Source of the DNA: Pseudomonas fulva NBRC 16637 = DSM 17717
Lineage (GTDB): Bacteria > Pseudomonadota > Gammaproteobacteria > Pseudomonadales > Pseudomonadaceae
DNA: 64,000 nucleotides
NCBI RefSeq assembly: GCF_000730565.1
Contig: NZ_BBIQ01000001.1
Span: 496,001-560,000, forward strand
Direction: 5' to 3'
In this document: piece by piece, positions 1-8,866 of the stretch
Numbering within the stretch: position 1 is the first letter of the stretch
How the letters are laid out: each line of letters opens with the position of its first letter
Position numbers and translations under genes: made by a program
The notes under the pieces: generated by a model
Database searches by the model: none
The model's input: the letters and a program-made list of their open reading frames with translations, nothing else
What the model was told of the DNA's origin: nothing

Positions 1-1008
1 GGTGAGCATGAAGGCCTGGCAGCGGCAGCCGCCAAAGTCCTTCTCCTTCTCATCGCAGGAGCGGCAGGGTTCCGGCATCCATTGGTAGCCACGGAAGCGG
101 TTGAAACCGAACGACTCATACCAGATGTGTCGCAGGTCATGGTCGCGCACGTTGGGGAACTGCACCGGCAACTGACGGGCGCCATGGCACGGCAGCGCGG
201 TGCCGTCGGGAGTGATGGTCAGGAACAGATTGCCCCAACCGTTCATGCAGGCCTTGGGCCGCTCCTCGTAGTAGTCCGGCGTGACGAAGATCAGCTTGCA
301 CGGGTTGCCTTCGGCTTTGAGCTTGTCGCGGTACTCATTGGTGATCCGCTCGGCCCGCTCCAGCTGATCACGGGTGGGCAGCAGCCCGACCCGGTTCAGG
401 TGCGCCCATCCGTAGAACTGGCACGTGGCCAGTTCTACGAAATCCGCATCCAGGGCGATGCACAGCTCGATGATGCGGTCGATCTTGTCGATGTTGTGCC
501 GATGGGTAACGAAGTTGAGCACCATGGGGTAACCGTGGGCCTTCACGGCGCGGGCCATTTCCAACTTCTGTGCGAACGCCTTTCGGGAGCCGGCCAGCAG
601 GTTGTTCACTTGCTCGTCGCTGGCCTGGAAGCTGATCTGGATATGGTCCAGGCCGGCCTGCTTGAAGGCGGCGATGCGCGCCTCGGTCAAGCCGATACCG
701 GAGGTGATCAGGTTGGTGTAGTACCCCAGCCGGCGGGCCTCGGCGATCAGCTCGGCGAGGTCCTGGCGAACCAGAGGTTCGCCCCCGGAGAACCCAATCT
801 GCGCGGCGCCCATCTCGCGGGCCTGGGCCATAACCTTGAACCACTGCGCAGTGCTCAACTCCTGGCCCTGGGCTGCGAAATCCAGAGGGTTGGAGCAATA
901 GGGGCATTGCAGCGGGCAACGATAGGTCAGCTCGGCCAGCAGCCACAGCGGCAGGCCGACTTCGGGCGTGGGCGGCAGATCAGGCAAGCTCGATCCAGTG
1001 TTCGGCAC
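1..1008 (-). CDS. pqqE: PqqE, radical SAM PQQ synthase (3' end cut by window edge)
   Basis: Radical SAM enzyme that forms the Glu-Tyr carbon-carbon crosslink in the PqqA peptide, the first committed step of pyrroloquinoline quinone synthesis. The N-terminal part carries the [4Fe-4S] motif CPLQCPYC. The far end at the window edge carries a Cys-rich SPASM segment (PCRSC, then GGCRC) for auxiliary clusters. The C-terminus lies outside the window. I chose a GTG start at 1008 because GGAGGT sits 5 bases upstream, inside the end of pqqD. A TTG at 987 is the alternative. With the GTG start it overlaps pqqD by 29 bp, suggesting coupled translation. It is the last pqq gene visible. Confidence 0.93.
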   Translation of the reverse strand, partial: MPNTGSSLPDLPPTPEVGLPLWLLAELTYRCPLQCPYCSNPLDFAAQGQELSTAQWFKVMAQAREMGAAQIGFSGGEPLVRQDLAELIAEARRLGYYTNLITSGIGLTEARIAAFKQAGLDHIQISFQASDEQVNNLLAGSRKAFAQKLEMARAVKAHGYPMVLNFVTHRHNIDKIDRIIELCIALDADFVELATCQFYGWAHLNRVGLLPTRDQLERAERITNEYRDKLKAEGNPCKLIFVTPDYYEERPKACMNGWGNLFLTITPDGTALPCHGARQLPVQFPNVRDHDLRHIWYESFGFNRFRGYQWMPEPCRSCDEKEKDFGGCRCQAFMLT

Positions 1009-1255
1009 GGGCCACCTCCATGAACTGCTCGATATCGTCGGCCACTTCCGGCACATCGGGGAATTGCTGCTGGAGTGCGTCGATGATGGCTGCCACATCG
1101 CGCTGACCGTCGATCAGCCCTCCGATAAGGCTGGCGCTTTCGTTGAGCTTGATCATGCCTTCAGGGTAGAGCAGCACATGGCCTTTCTGGGCAGGCTCGT
1201 ACTGGAAGCGGTAACCCTGGCGCCACCTGGGCACTTGCTGACGATCGAAATTCAT
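980..1255 (-). CDS. pqqD: PqqD, PqqA peptide chaperone
   Basis: A 91-residue protein of the PqqD family, a RiPP recognition element that binds the PqqA precursor peptide and presents it to the radical SAM enzyme PqqE. The sequence has the usual compact form: a beta-rich N-terminal part containing the [14 protein letters not shown] segment, then helices with [15 protein letters not shown]. Length is normal for the family. The start codon overlaps the pqqC stop by 4 bp and the 3' end overlaps pqqE, so B-C-D-E look translationally linked. Function is assigned by family and context. Confidence 0.95.
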   Translation of the reverse strand: MNFDRQQVPRWRQGYRFQYEPAQKGHVLLYPEGMIKLNESASLIGGLIDGQRDVAAIIDALQQQFPDVPEVADDIEQFMEVARAEHWIELA

Positions 1256-2007
1256 AGGGTGATCCCTTTATGCCATACCCGTTCCTGGGTAACGGAGTGA
1301 TAAGGCGGCCGGTTCAGCTCGTAGGCCATGCTCATGGCATCGAGCATGCTCCACAGGATGTCCAGCTTGAACTGGAGGATTTCCAGCATACGCTGCTGCC
1401 CAGCCCAGGTGGTGTAGTGCTGCAACGTAATGGCCAGGCCATGCTCAACGTCGCGGCGAGCCTGGCCAAGGCGCGTGCGGAAATACGCGTAGCCTGCCGG
1501 GTCGATCCAAGGGTAGTGCTGTGGCCAGCTGTCCAGGCGCGATTGGTGGATCTGCGGGGCGAAAAGCTCGGTCAGCGAGCTGCTGGCCGCTTCCTGCCAG
1601 CTGGCGCGACGGGCGAAATTGACGTAGGCGTCCACGGCAAAGCGCACCCCCGGCAATACCAGCTCCTGTGAGCGCAACTGCTCGGGGTCAAGACCAACCG
1701 CCTGGCCCAGTCGCAGCCAGGCTTCGATGCCGCCATCCTCACCAGGTGCGCCATCGTGGTCGAGCAAGCGCTGTATCCACTCCCGGCGCACCTCGCGATC
1801 CGGGCAGTTGGCCAGGATGGCGGCGTCCTTCATCGGGATGTTGACCTGGTAATAGAAGCGGTTGGCTACCCAACCCTGGATCTGTTCGCGGGTAGCACGG
1901 CCTTCATACATGGCCACGTGGTAGGGGTGGTGAATGTGGTAGTAGGCGCCCTTGGCGCGCAGGGCCTGCTCGAACTCGGCAGGGGACATCGGCAGTGCAT
2001 CGCTCAT
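1252..2007 (-). CDS. pqqC: PqqC, pyrroloquinoline-quinone synthase
   Basis: Cofactor-less oxidase that carries out the final ring closure and eight-electron oxidation giving PQQ. The 251-residue protein is the normal family length and belongs to the all-helical heme-oxygenase-like fold (TENA/PqqC). Visible family features include the HIHHPYH segment near residue 24, [10 protein letters not shown] near residue 50 and [11 protein letters not shown] near residue 210, with many His, Tyr and Arg residues that line the active site in known structures. It is separated from pqqB by 41 bp and overlaps pqqD by 4 bp. Confidence 0.96.
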   Translation of the reverse strand: MSDALPMSPAEFEQALRAKGAYYHIHHPYHVAMYEGRATREQIQGWVANRFYYQVNIPMKDAAILANCPDREVRREWIQRLLDHDGAPGEDGGIEAWLRLGQAVGLDPEQLRSQELVLPGVRFAVDAYVNFARRASWQEAASSSLTELFAPQIHQSRLDSWPQHYPWIDPAGYAYFRTRLGQARRDVEHGLAITLQHYTTWAGQQRMLEILQFKLDILWSMLDAMSMAYELNRPPYHSVTQERVWHKGITL

Positions 2008-2048
2008 TCGGCTGGCTCCTGGAAGTCTGGGGGTGGCGGGCAGGCCCG

Positions 2049-2960
2049 TTACAACTCGATGCTCATGCCGTCGAAGGCCACTTCCACACCGCGGCGCAGC
2101 ACTTCGGCACGCTCGGGGGAGTCTTCGTCGAGGATCGGGTTGGTGTTGTTGATGTGGATGAGCACTTTGCGCTGGCGTGCAAAGCCGTCGAGCACCTCGA
2201 GCATGCCGCCGGCGCCGTTCTGGGCCAGGTGGCCCATTTCACGGCCGGTGCGCGTGCCCACACCGCGGCGCTGCATTTCGTCGTCTTCCCACAAGGTGCC
2301 ATCGACCAGCAGACAGTCGGCGCCTTGCATCATCTCCAGCAGTTGCTCGTCCACCTGGCCAAGGCCGGGCGCATAGAACAGCTTGCCACCGGTGCGGGTG
2401 TCCTCGACCAGCAGGCCGAGGTTATCGCCTGGGTGCGGGTCGAAACGGTGTGGCGAATAAGGCGGCGCCGCACTGCGCAGCGGGAAAGGGGTGAACCGCA
2501 GGTTGGGGCAGGCCTGGATGACGAAACTGCCCTCAAGCTCGATACGGTTCCATTGCAGGCCGCCGTTCCAGTGGCTGAGCATGGTGAACAGCGGAAAGCC
2601 GGTGGTCAGGTCCTGATGGACCATGTCGGTGCACCACACCGGATGCGGGCAACCTTCGCGCAGGCTGAGCAGGCCAGTGGTGTGGTCGATCTGGCTGTCC
2701 AGCAGGATGATGGCGTCTATGCCGGTGTCGCGCAGACCCCGGGCAGGCTGCATGGGCGCGAAGGCCTGAAGCTGTGCGCGAATGTCTGGCGAAGCGTTGC
2801 ACAACACCCAATGCACACCGTCGTCGGACAGGGCGATGGATGACTGGGTGCGGGCAGTGGCCCGCAGGGTACCGTCCCTGAAGCCCTTGCAATTGACGCA
2901 GTTGCAGTTCCACTGCGGAAATCCGCCACCGGCGGCCGAGCCGAGAACCTGGATATACAT
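2049..2960 (-). CDS. pqqB: PqqB, metallo-beta-lactamase-fold PQQ biosynthesis protein
   Basis: A 303-residue protein of the metallo-beta-lactamase fold. Family members act as iron-dependent hydroxylases on the crosslinked Glu-Tyr intermediate between PqqE and PqqC. The protein begins [19 protein letters not shown], a strongly conserved N-terminus. The Cys-rich N-C-x-C-x-N-C stretch near residues 18-24 and the [10 protein letters not shown] metal-site region near residue 108 are visible. It is the first gene after the stem-loop that separates it from pqqA, so it is probably expressed at a lower level than pqqA. Confidence 0.96.
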   Translation of the reverse strand: MYIQVLGSAAGGGFPQWNCNCVNCKGFRDGTLRATARTQSSIALSDDGVHWVLCNASPDIRAQLQAFAPMQPARGLRDTGIDAIILLDSQIDHTTGLLSLREGCPHPVWCTDMVHQDLTTGFPLFTMLSHWNGGLQWNRIELEGSFVIQACPNLRFTPFPLRSAAPPYSPHRFDPHPGDNLGLLVEDTRTGGKLFYAPGLGQVDEQLLEMMQGADCLLVDGTLWEDDEMQRRGVGTRTGREMGHLAQNGAGGMLEVLDGFARQRKVLIHINNTNPILDEDSPERAEVLRRGVEVAFDGMSIEL

Positions 2961-3005
2961 GGGTGCTCTCTATGCTGTGCGGAAAGTCATGCCTGAAAAA
3001 CGAAA

Positions 3006-3027
3006 ACGCCCCGGCAGGCCGAGGCGT
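3006..3027 (-). terminator. Stem-loop attenuator between pqqA and pqqB
   Basis: On the minus strand a 9-bp stem (ACGCCTCGG with CCGGGGCGT, one T-G pair) closes a 4-base loop and is followed by TTTTCGTTTTT. This is the form of an intrinsic terminator 17 bp after the pqqA stop and 46 bp before pqqB. Because pqqB-E have no obvious promoter of their own here, partial readthrough is likely, giving much more pqqA than pqqB-E mRNA. Confidence 0.75.
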
Positions 3028-3044
3028 CGTACCCTAAGCCGTGC

Positions 3045-3116
3045 TTAGCGGTTGGCGAAGTACATGGTGACTTCGAAGCCGATACGCAGGTCAGTGTATG
3101 CAGGTTTGGTCCACAT
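3045..3116 (-). CDS. pqqA: PqqA, PQQ precursor peptide
   Basis: A 23-residue peptide starting [20 protein letters not shown] and ending ANR. It contains the conserved Glu-x-x-x-Tyr (E15 and Y19 in the string EVTMY) whose side chains become the PQQ carbon skeleton after crosslinking by PqqE and proteolysis. It was found by reading the gap between pqqB and pqqF directly. The start is supported by AAGGAG about 7 bases upstream. It is the first gene of pqqABCDE and lies 127 bp after pqqF. Confidence 0.97.
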
Positions 3117-3187
3117 GGGATTACTCCTTCCGAATGGGTTTGAGGAACGCTTGACTACTACTTGGGTACCGCCATAGGCAGGAGGTT

Positions 3188-3200
3188 CCCTGAATCAGGG
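3188..3200. promoter_or_regulatory. 13-bp palindrome in the pqqF-pqqA gap
   Basis: CCCTGAATCAGGG is a perfect 6-bp inverted repeat around one base, lying 72 bp upstream of the pqqA start. It could be an operator in the pqqA promoter region or the base of a weak hairpin after pqqF. There is no T tract, so it is not a typical terminator. No clear -35/-10 pair was found nearby. Confidence 0.3.
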
Positions 3201-3243
3201 TTGCGCTATCTTACAAGAAAACCGTTCATCCGAAGACTGTGTA

Positions 3244-5571
3244 TCAGGAAAGTAGCGTTGCACCAGGTGCAATAATCTCGCGCTGCTTGGCCTGAAAGTC
3301 AGGTGGCGCGGCAGCGGTGGCCAGACAGATCCAGGGCGCCTGCCCATTGAGCAATGCGTCCTGCAGCCTGTCCAGATCATGCTGCCGCACATTGAGGATA
3401 GCCCTGCGTACGCCATCCAGCGTCCAGGGTTGTGTAGCCAGGTGTGTCTGCCAGGCCCACTCCACGACCTCGGCGTTGCTCATCACCGCTTCATCGAACT
3501 GATCGGCCAGCAGTTGCTGCGAGGAAAGATCGAGCGTGACGCGCTCGCGCAACAAGGTGACCACCTGTTCCAGGATCATGGCCGGGCTGGCGTGGGGCGA
3601 TTGCACGCCGATCATCAGCCCGTGCACGCCCTCCACCTGGCGCATGGCGCTGAACACCGCATAGCCCAGTTGCAGTTCGACCCGCAAACGTTGATAGAGA
3701 GGGCCTTGAAGCAGGTGAGCCAGCAGCCTGCCCGCTACCTCCATGCCCGCTGGCAGAGGGTAGAACAACAGCAGGGCATGCTCGCTGCCGTACCCGTCCA
3801 CCGTGTGCCAACGACGGGCGGGCGGTGGGACGGGAACAGGCGCGCGGCCATGGCCAGGCAGGCCTTGCAGGACGGCTGCCAGTGCCCGCTGTGTATCTGT
3901 ATCGAAACCCACAGCCAACCCATGCCAGGTGGCCTGTTGCCAGAGCCTGTCGAGTTGGGCCTGGCTTTGCCGTGACACGGTCACCGCCTGCACGTCGAGG
4001 CCTACCACGGCGTTTGGCAACTGCTCGAGCAGTGCCCTGATGGGCATGGGCTCATTGGGTGGTACCGCGCGGTCAGCCCAGCAGTCGGCCGGCGGGGCCT
4101 TCAACAATGGCAGGGCAATCCCCATGGCGGTGACCACGGCCGAAGCTACGCCTGCGCAGCGCAGCGCCCATCCCTGGCCGGCCCTGGCGAAACTCAGCTG
4201 TACCGAAGCGCGTTCGCAGCGCGCTTTGAGTGGGGCCAGGGCTTGATCCAGAACGGCATGCAGTGATTCCTTCAAAGCAAGGGGTACCTGCCAACGCACA
4301 AGCAGGGCTGCATGCTGACGCGTGGCAGGCAAGGCGCCGCTGATGCTCAGTCCACCGGGTAAGGACCACTCACCGGTCTCAGGCAACGGTGTGTGCAGCA
4401 ACGGCTCGCTCACAGGGAGCTGCCAGCGACCCTGGTCCGAATGGGGCAGGCTCGCCAGAAGCGCAGCAAAAGCGCGCTGGCCCTGTGTGTCGAGCGCGGT
4501 AAAGGGAAGCCCTGCGCTGTCCCTGCGTGCCAGCTCCATGGCGCTGGCGCTGTGCTCACGACGCCTTTGCAAGCGCCCGAATTCTCGATTGAGCTGCGCC
4601 AAGTCCGCGTTCTGCATGTATCCGAACCAGCCGTGAAGCAGGGCCATGGCCTGCCCAACAGCCACACCGGTGCCTGGCGTCAGATCGATGTGCCAGAGCA
4701 ATTGCCCGGCGAAGGCGTAGAGCGTTTCAACCTTGATGGCCTGCAACCCGCAGTGCTGGCGCGCGGCAGCGAGCCACATACCGGGCCGGCTGTCGTTCAG
4801 GCAACTGATCAGCAGCGCTAGGGCATGCTCTGCGCCGGCCGGCATCTGGTCATGAGCGAACAGTTGCGGGTTGCAGCTTGTGCCCAATGGGGGTGGAGGG
4901 CGCCGCAGCTCGCGCGTGCCGCTGGCGAACAGTTGCGCGGGGGGCACGGCCAACTGTTCCAGTTCATCCAGGGACTGAGGGCCGCTCACCGCCAGCACCA
5001 TTTGGCCTCCCTGGTAATAGCGTCGGTGAAAGTCCCTCAGTGCTTGCTGGAAGGCGGGGTCTTGCAGCGTTAAGGTGTAACGGTTACCGGCCTGGAAGGC
5101 GCGCAACGGATGACACGGCGCGACGGATTGCAGCAAGGCATGATGCGCCTGGGCCTGACGACTGCGCGACCAGGCGATGAATTCGGCGTGGATCACTTCG
5201 CGCTCGTCGCGTTGGCGGGCGATGGCCAGGTCCGGCTCGGCCAGCATCTGGCACAGCCGCATCAAACCGCCCGCCAAGGCTGTGGGCGGGGTTTCGAAGA
5301 AGAAGTCCGTCGTCCGCTCGCGGGTGCTTGCATTGACCTGGCCGCCGAGCGCCTGCACGTAGCGCATCAGGCCATTTTCGAGGGGATAACGCGTTGTCCC
5401 CAGAAAGAACAGGTGCTCGAGAAAATGCGCCAGCCCAGGCCACTTGGCAGGGGCGTCGTGGCTGCCCGCGTGCACCCTGAGCGCCGCCGCGGCGCGCTTG
5501 AGACGAGGGGCGTGGCGCAGGGTGAGCTGCAGGCCGTTGGCAAGGGTGAGCTGGCGGATGGTGTCAGGCAT
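3244..5571 (-). CDS. pqqF: PqqF, M16 family zinc protease for PQQ precursor
   Basis: Insulinase/pitrilysin (M16) metalloprotease of about 775 residues, thought to cut the crosslinked PqqA peptide. The inverted zinc motif HxxEH is present as HFLEH near residue 50, followed by LFFLGT. The C-terminal half holds the degenerate second M16 repeat. The open frame extends to 5736, but the ATG at 5571 starts a typical M16 N-terminus (MPDTIRQLTLANGLQLTL) and the extra upstream 55 residues are low-complexity Arg/Ala/Pro sequence, so I took 5571. It lies 47 bp after davA and upstream of pqqA on the same strand. Confidence 0.92.
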   Translation of the reverse strand: MPDTIRQLTLANGLQLTLRHAPRLKRAAAALRVHAGSHDAPAKWPGLAHFLEHLFFLGTTRYPLENGLMRYVQALGGQVNASTRERTTDFFFETPPTALAGGLMRLCQMLAEPDLAIARQRDEREVIHAEFIAWSRSRQAQAHHALLQSVAPCHPLRAFQAGNRYTLTLQDPAFQQALRDFHRRYYQGGQMVLAVSGPQSLDELEQLAVPPAQLFASGTRELRRPPPPLGTSCNPQLFAHDQMPAGAEHALALLISCLNDSRPGMWLAAARQHCGLQAIKVETLYAFAGQLLWHIDLTPGTGVAVGQAMALLHGWFGYMQNADLAQLNREFGRLQRRREHSASAMELARRDSAGLPFTALDTQGQRAFAALLASLPHSDQGRWQLPVSEPLLHTPLPETGEWSLPGGLSISGALPATRQHAALLVRWQVPLALKESLHAVLDQALAPLKARCERASVQLSFARAGQGWALRCAGVASAVVTAMGIALPLLKAPPADCWADRAVPPNEPMPIRALLEQLPNAVVGLDVQAVTVSRQSQAQLDRLWQQATWHGLAVGFDTDTQRALAAVLQGLPGHGRAPVPVPPPARRWHTVDGYGSEHALLLFYPLPAGMEVAGRLLAHLLQGPLYQRLRVELQLGYAVFSAMRQVEGVHGLMIGVQSPHASPAMILEQVVTLLRERVTLDLSSQQLLADQFDEAVMSNAEVVEWAWQTHLATQPWTLDGVRRAILNVRQHDLDRLQDALLNGQAPWICLATAAAPPDFQAKQREIIAPGATLLS

Positions 5572-5618
5572 GGGGGCTCCGTGTGGTCCGACCATGCTAG
5601 CCTGCAAGCGCTGCGCTG

Positions 5619-6425
5619 TCAGTGATCCTGCCCAGGCGTTCGTCCGTGCAAGGCCTGACGCAGGTCGGTGAGGTAGGGGAATGCTCGACGGCCTTGCACC
5701 ACGGCTTGCTGTTCCAGCTCGGCCAGCAGCAGGCATTCTTCATGGCCTGCCATGCCCAACACGCCGCCATCCGGGCCGACGATGCTGCTTTGTCCGCAAT
5801 AGTCGATGGCGTCTTCCGTGCCGCAGTAGTTGGCATACACCAGGTAACACTGGTTTTCCTGGGCCCGGGCCCGCACCGTCACCTGGCAAACGAAGTCGTA
5901 AGGCTTCATGTTGGCTGTCGGGACCAGGATGAGCTCGGCGCCGGCCAAGGCCAGCCGACGGGCATTTTCCGGGAACTCGATGTCGTAGCAGATCAGCAGG
6001 CCGACTTTCCAGCCGTCCAGCTCGACGACCGGAAAATGATCCGGCCCCTGCGTGAACATCGTGCGATCAAGCTCACCGAACAGATGCGTCTTGCGGTAGT
6101 TGCCCAGGGTGCGGCCATCGGCAGCGATCAGTTGCGCGCTGTTGAAAACGGCACCGTTTGGGTCGCGTTCCGGGTAACCGTAGGCGATGGCGATACCATA
6201 GGTCTGCGCTGTCTGCATGATGTGCTGCGCTGACGGGCCATCGCAGGCTTCGGCCAGTTGCTGCACCTGGGCCGAGCCGATGTTGTAGCCGGTCAGAAAC
6301 ATTTCCGGGCAAACCAACAGTGACGCGCCCTGGCCGGCCGCCAACTGCGCCTGGTCGCGCAGCCGCTGCAGGTTGCCGGGCACATCCAGCGGGCCAGGCG
6401 GCGCTTGGAACAAGGCTATGCGCAT
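5619..6425 (-). CDS. davA: DavA, 5-aminopentanamidase (nitrilase superfamily)
   Basis: Carbon-nitrogen hydrolase of 268 residues with the Glu-Lys-Cys triad of the nitrilase superfamily: E41 in CPEMFLTGY, K112 in YRKTHLF and C146 in LLICYDIEFPE. By adjacency to DavB and known P. putida gene order it should hydrolyse 5-aminovaleramide to 5-aminovalerate in lysine catabolism. The start at 6425 (MRIALFQAPPG) replaces a longer open frame whose extra N-terminus is just the reverse reading of davB. It follows davB by 13 bp, so they form one transcript. Specificity is inferred from context; the superfamily is certain. Confidence 0.9.
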   Translation of the reverse strand: MRIALFQAPPGPLDVPGNLQRLRDQAQLAAGQGASLLVCPEMFLTGYNIGSAQVQQLAEACDGPSAQHIMQTAQTYGIAIAYGYPERDPNGAVFNSAQLIAADGRTLGNYRKTHLFGELDRTMFTQGPDHFPVVELDGWKVGLLICYDIEFPENARRLALAGAELILVPTANMKPYDFVCQVTVRARAQENQCYLVYANYCGTEDAIDYCGQSSIVGPDGGVLGMAGHEECLLLAELEQQAVVQGRRAFPYLTDLRQALHGRTPGQDH

Positions 6426-6438
6426 GACAGCTCCTGGG

Positions 6439-8121
6439 TCAGTCGGCCAGCGCGATCGGGCCGATCTCGTCGAACACATCGCCTGGCCCCGGATTCTCGG
6501 GGTGGGTATGCCCGCCGAAGTGATTGATGATACCCCACACCGCATTGAGCGACGTCTGCACGGCGCCCTCCACCCAGGCAGGCGTCCAGGACACGTCGTC
6601 GCCGGCAATGAAGATGCCGCGCTGCTCGGCGGGCATGTCCTTTTGCATGAAGTGGGCATACATGCGTTGGTTGTAGCGGTAATGACCGGGCAGAGCGCCT
6701 TTGAAGGCGCCGAGGAAATACGGGTCCGCTTCCCACGACACCGTGATCGGATCGCCAATGATGTGGCCGGCGATGTCGGTCTTCGGATAGATCTTCTTCA
6801 GCGCGTCCAAGGCCAGCTGCACGCGTTTCTCGACCGGGTGTGGCAGCATTTTCAAGGCATCGCTCATCCAGGCATAGGACAGGCAGATGACCCCCGGCTT
6901 GTCGTCGCCGTTATCGAACAGGTACGTGCCGCGGGTCAGGCGGTCGGTCAGGGTCATGCTCAGCAGGTCGCGGCCGGTTTCCGGGTCCTTGTCCTTCCAG
7001 AACGGCCTGTCGACCATGACGAAGGTTTTCGACGACTGCATGTAGCGGGTGCGGTCCAGTGCCATCCACATTTTCTGGGAGAACAGCGATTCTTCGCAGT
7101 CGATCTGGGTGGTCAGCAACCACGTCTGGCAGGTGGCGAGCACGGCGCCGTACTGGCGGGTATCACCCCAGTTGTCGGTGACGGCCAGGCGGCCATCGGC
7201 AGCGCGCTGGATCCGCTTGACCCCGGTGCGGGGTGCGCCGCCATGCAGGGACCGCAAGCTGGTGCCCTCGGGCCAATGGGCGCAGCGCTCGGGCCGATGA
7301 CGCCAGATACCTTGCGGTACCTGCTCCACGCCGCCCACGATCAGATGCTGATGATCATCGCAGTTGGTCATGACCACCCGGAAGATTTCCAGCATCGAGT
7401 TGGGGAAGTCAGAGTCCCAACCGCCTGTGCCGAAGCCTACCTGGCCGAACACTTCGCGGTGCAGGAAGCTGAGCTTGGCGAACGAGCGCGAGGTGGCGAC
7501 GAAGTCGTAGAACGTGCGGTCGTCCCACAGCGGTACGAGTTTGTTCCACAGCGCCTTGAGGCGTGGTACATCGCGATCACGGATCGCTTGCTGGATATCG
7601 GCGAATTGCGCACCGCTTTCCAGCGCGTCAGCCCAGGCGTCGGCCACTTCATGAAACAACTGGGGAAGATCGGCAGGGGTTTCGGCGTAGTAGGTCTGGC
7701 CTTCGAGGTCGATCACCGTGCTGCTGGAGGCCGAGCTCAACGGGTTAGGGAAGGGCTTGGTCTGCAACCCTAGCTTGTCCACGTAGTGATAGAACGCCGT
7801 GGACGAGACCGGAAAGCGCATGCCACCCAACTCGGCGACGATGCCATCGGTGCCATTGAAGGCTTGCGAGCGCAGCCGGCCACCCAGTTTCGAGGCTTCG
7901 TACACCACTGGCTTGAGCCCCAGTTTCATGAGCTCGTAGGCGGCCACCAAGCCGGCGATTCCGGCGCCGATGATCGCGACTTCCTCGCCGTGACGTTGCG
8001 CCGGAATCGTGCCCAGGCCTGCCGGATGCTCCAGCCAGTCATCGAAGGCGAATGGAAAATCCGGGCCGAAAATGGTGATGGGTTTCTTGCCGTCGTCAGG
8101 GTGCCGGTTGTTCTTGTTCAT
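6439..8121 (-). CDS. davB: DavB, L-lysine 2-monooxygenase (flavin amine oxidase family)
   Basis: FAD-dependent enzyme of 560 residues that converts L-lysine to 5-aminovaleramide with release of CO2. The dinucleotide-binding motif is visible as GAGIAG at residues 52-57, followed by the acidic residue in VVYEASKLGGRLRS that binds the FAD ribose. The C-terminal FAD contact region FIAGDDVSWTPAWVEGA matches the amine oxidase family. Length equals the P. putida lysine monooxygenase. It is followed by davA and preceded by a divergently unconnected Lrp-type regulator 184 bp upstream on the same strand, the likely local regulator. Confidence 0.91.
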   Translation of the reverse strand: MNKNNRHPDDGKKPITIFGPDFPFAFDDWLEHPAGLGTIPAQRHGEEVAIIGAGIAGLVAAYELMKLGLKPVVYEASKLGGRLRSQAFNGTDGIVAELGGMRFPVSSTAFYHYVDKLGLQTKPFPNPLSSASSSTVIDLEGQTYYAETPADLPQLFHEVADAWADALESGAQFADIQQAIRDRDVPRLKALWNKLVPLWDDRTFYDFVATSRSFAKLSFLHREVFGQVGFGTGGWDSDFPNSMLEIFRVVMTNCDDHQHLIVGGVEQVPQGIWRHRPERCAHWPEGTSLRSLHGGAPRTGVKRIQRAADGRLAVTDNWGDTRQYGAVLATCQTWLLTTQIDCEESLFSQKMWMALDRTRYMQSSKTFVMVDRPFWKDKDPETGRDLLSMTLTDRLTRGTYLFDNGDDKPGVICLSYAWMSDALKMLPHPVEKRVQLALDALKKIYPKTDIAGHIIGDPITVSWEADPYFLGAFKGALPGHYRYNQRMYAHFMQKDMPAEQRGIFIAGDDVSWTPAWVEGAVQTSLNAVWGIINHFGGHTHPENPGPGDVFDEIGPIALAD

Positions 8122-8305
8122 TGAAGGACCTTGCCAGAGCGGCTGCGCGATGTGCTGAGCCTGAGTATAGGAGACGTCTGGCGGTCATTTTAGAGAGGGG
8201 ACGTTTCGTTATTAAGAAGCAGAATGAGGTCGAAATGTCTCAGGGTTGGTCATAGTGACGTGTCAGGTGAGCACTTTGACGATTTCGGCTTCATGAGCAT
8301 GGGTT

Positions 8306-8767
8306 TCAAAGCGCCTGACCGCGATCCACCTTGCTGCTGAGGATGATCGACGTGGTGGTTTTTTCGACGCCCTCGACGTTGCCGATCCGGTCCAGCAACT
8401 GGTCCAGTTGCTCCGGTGACTCCGTGTGCAGCCAGGCCACGTAGTCGAACTCGCCGCTCACTGCGCACAACTGCCGCACAGCGGCCATCGTGCTTAGTCG
8501 TTTGACGACCTCTTTGCCCGAGCGTGGCTGCACCTTGATGCCCACATATGCTTGTAGCCCACCGCCCATCACCTGCTGCCCCAAGCGCACGCCATAACCG
8601 GAAATCACCTTGTTCTTCTCCAACCGCTCGAGCCGTGAGTTGACCGTGGTGCGAGCGATGCCCAACTGGCGCGCGAGCATGGCTACGCTTTCGCGGGCAT
8701 TGATCTGCAACAGGGCGATCAGCTGGCGGTCGATTTCATCCAGGGCGAACGGGCGAGGGTCTGGCAT
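8306..8767 (-). CDS. Lrp/AsnC family transcriptional regulator
   Basis: A 153-residue protein with an N-terminal AsnC helix-turn-helix (residues 10-60, DEIDRQLIALLQINARES then ARQLGIARTTVNSRLERLE) and a C-terminal RAM/AsnC ligand domain (VGIKVQPRSGKEVVKRL to VEKTTTSIILSSKV). Proteins like this sense amino acids and often sit next to the genes they control. It is upstream of davBA on the same strand, so lysine or a lysine derivative is a reasonable ligand guess, but nothing in the sequence proves it. Confidence 0.9.
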   Translation of the reverse strand: MPDPRPFALDEIDRQLIALLQINARESVAMLARQLGIARTTVNSRLERLEKNKVISGYGVRLGQQVMGGGLQAYVGIKVQPRSGKEVVKRLSTMAAVRQLCAVSGEFDYVAWLHTESPEQLDQLLDRIGNVEGVEKTTTSIILSSKVDRGQAL

Positions 8768-8798
8768 GGCGTGGCTCGGCGAGCGAAAGGGGGGAGGT

Positions 8799-8812
8799 AG
8801 CCTAGCTAGGCT
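8799..8812. promoter_or_regulatory. 14-bp perfect palindrome upstream of the Lrp gene
   Basis: AGCCTAGCTAGGCT is a perfect palindrome located 32 bp upstream of the Lrp-type start. That position would overlap the 5' leader or promoter, so it may be an autoregulatory site, although its sequence does not resemble a standard Lrp box. A second inverted repeat, GGGGCAA-6 nt-TTGCCCC at 8822-8841, lies just after the fic stop and may be a weak terminator without a T tract. Confidence 0.35.
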
Positions 8813-8866
8813 GGGTGGGTGGGGGCAAGGAGGATTGCCCCGCTGCGCTCAGACGTTCATTGAGGC

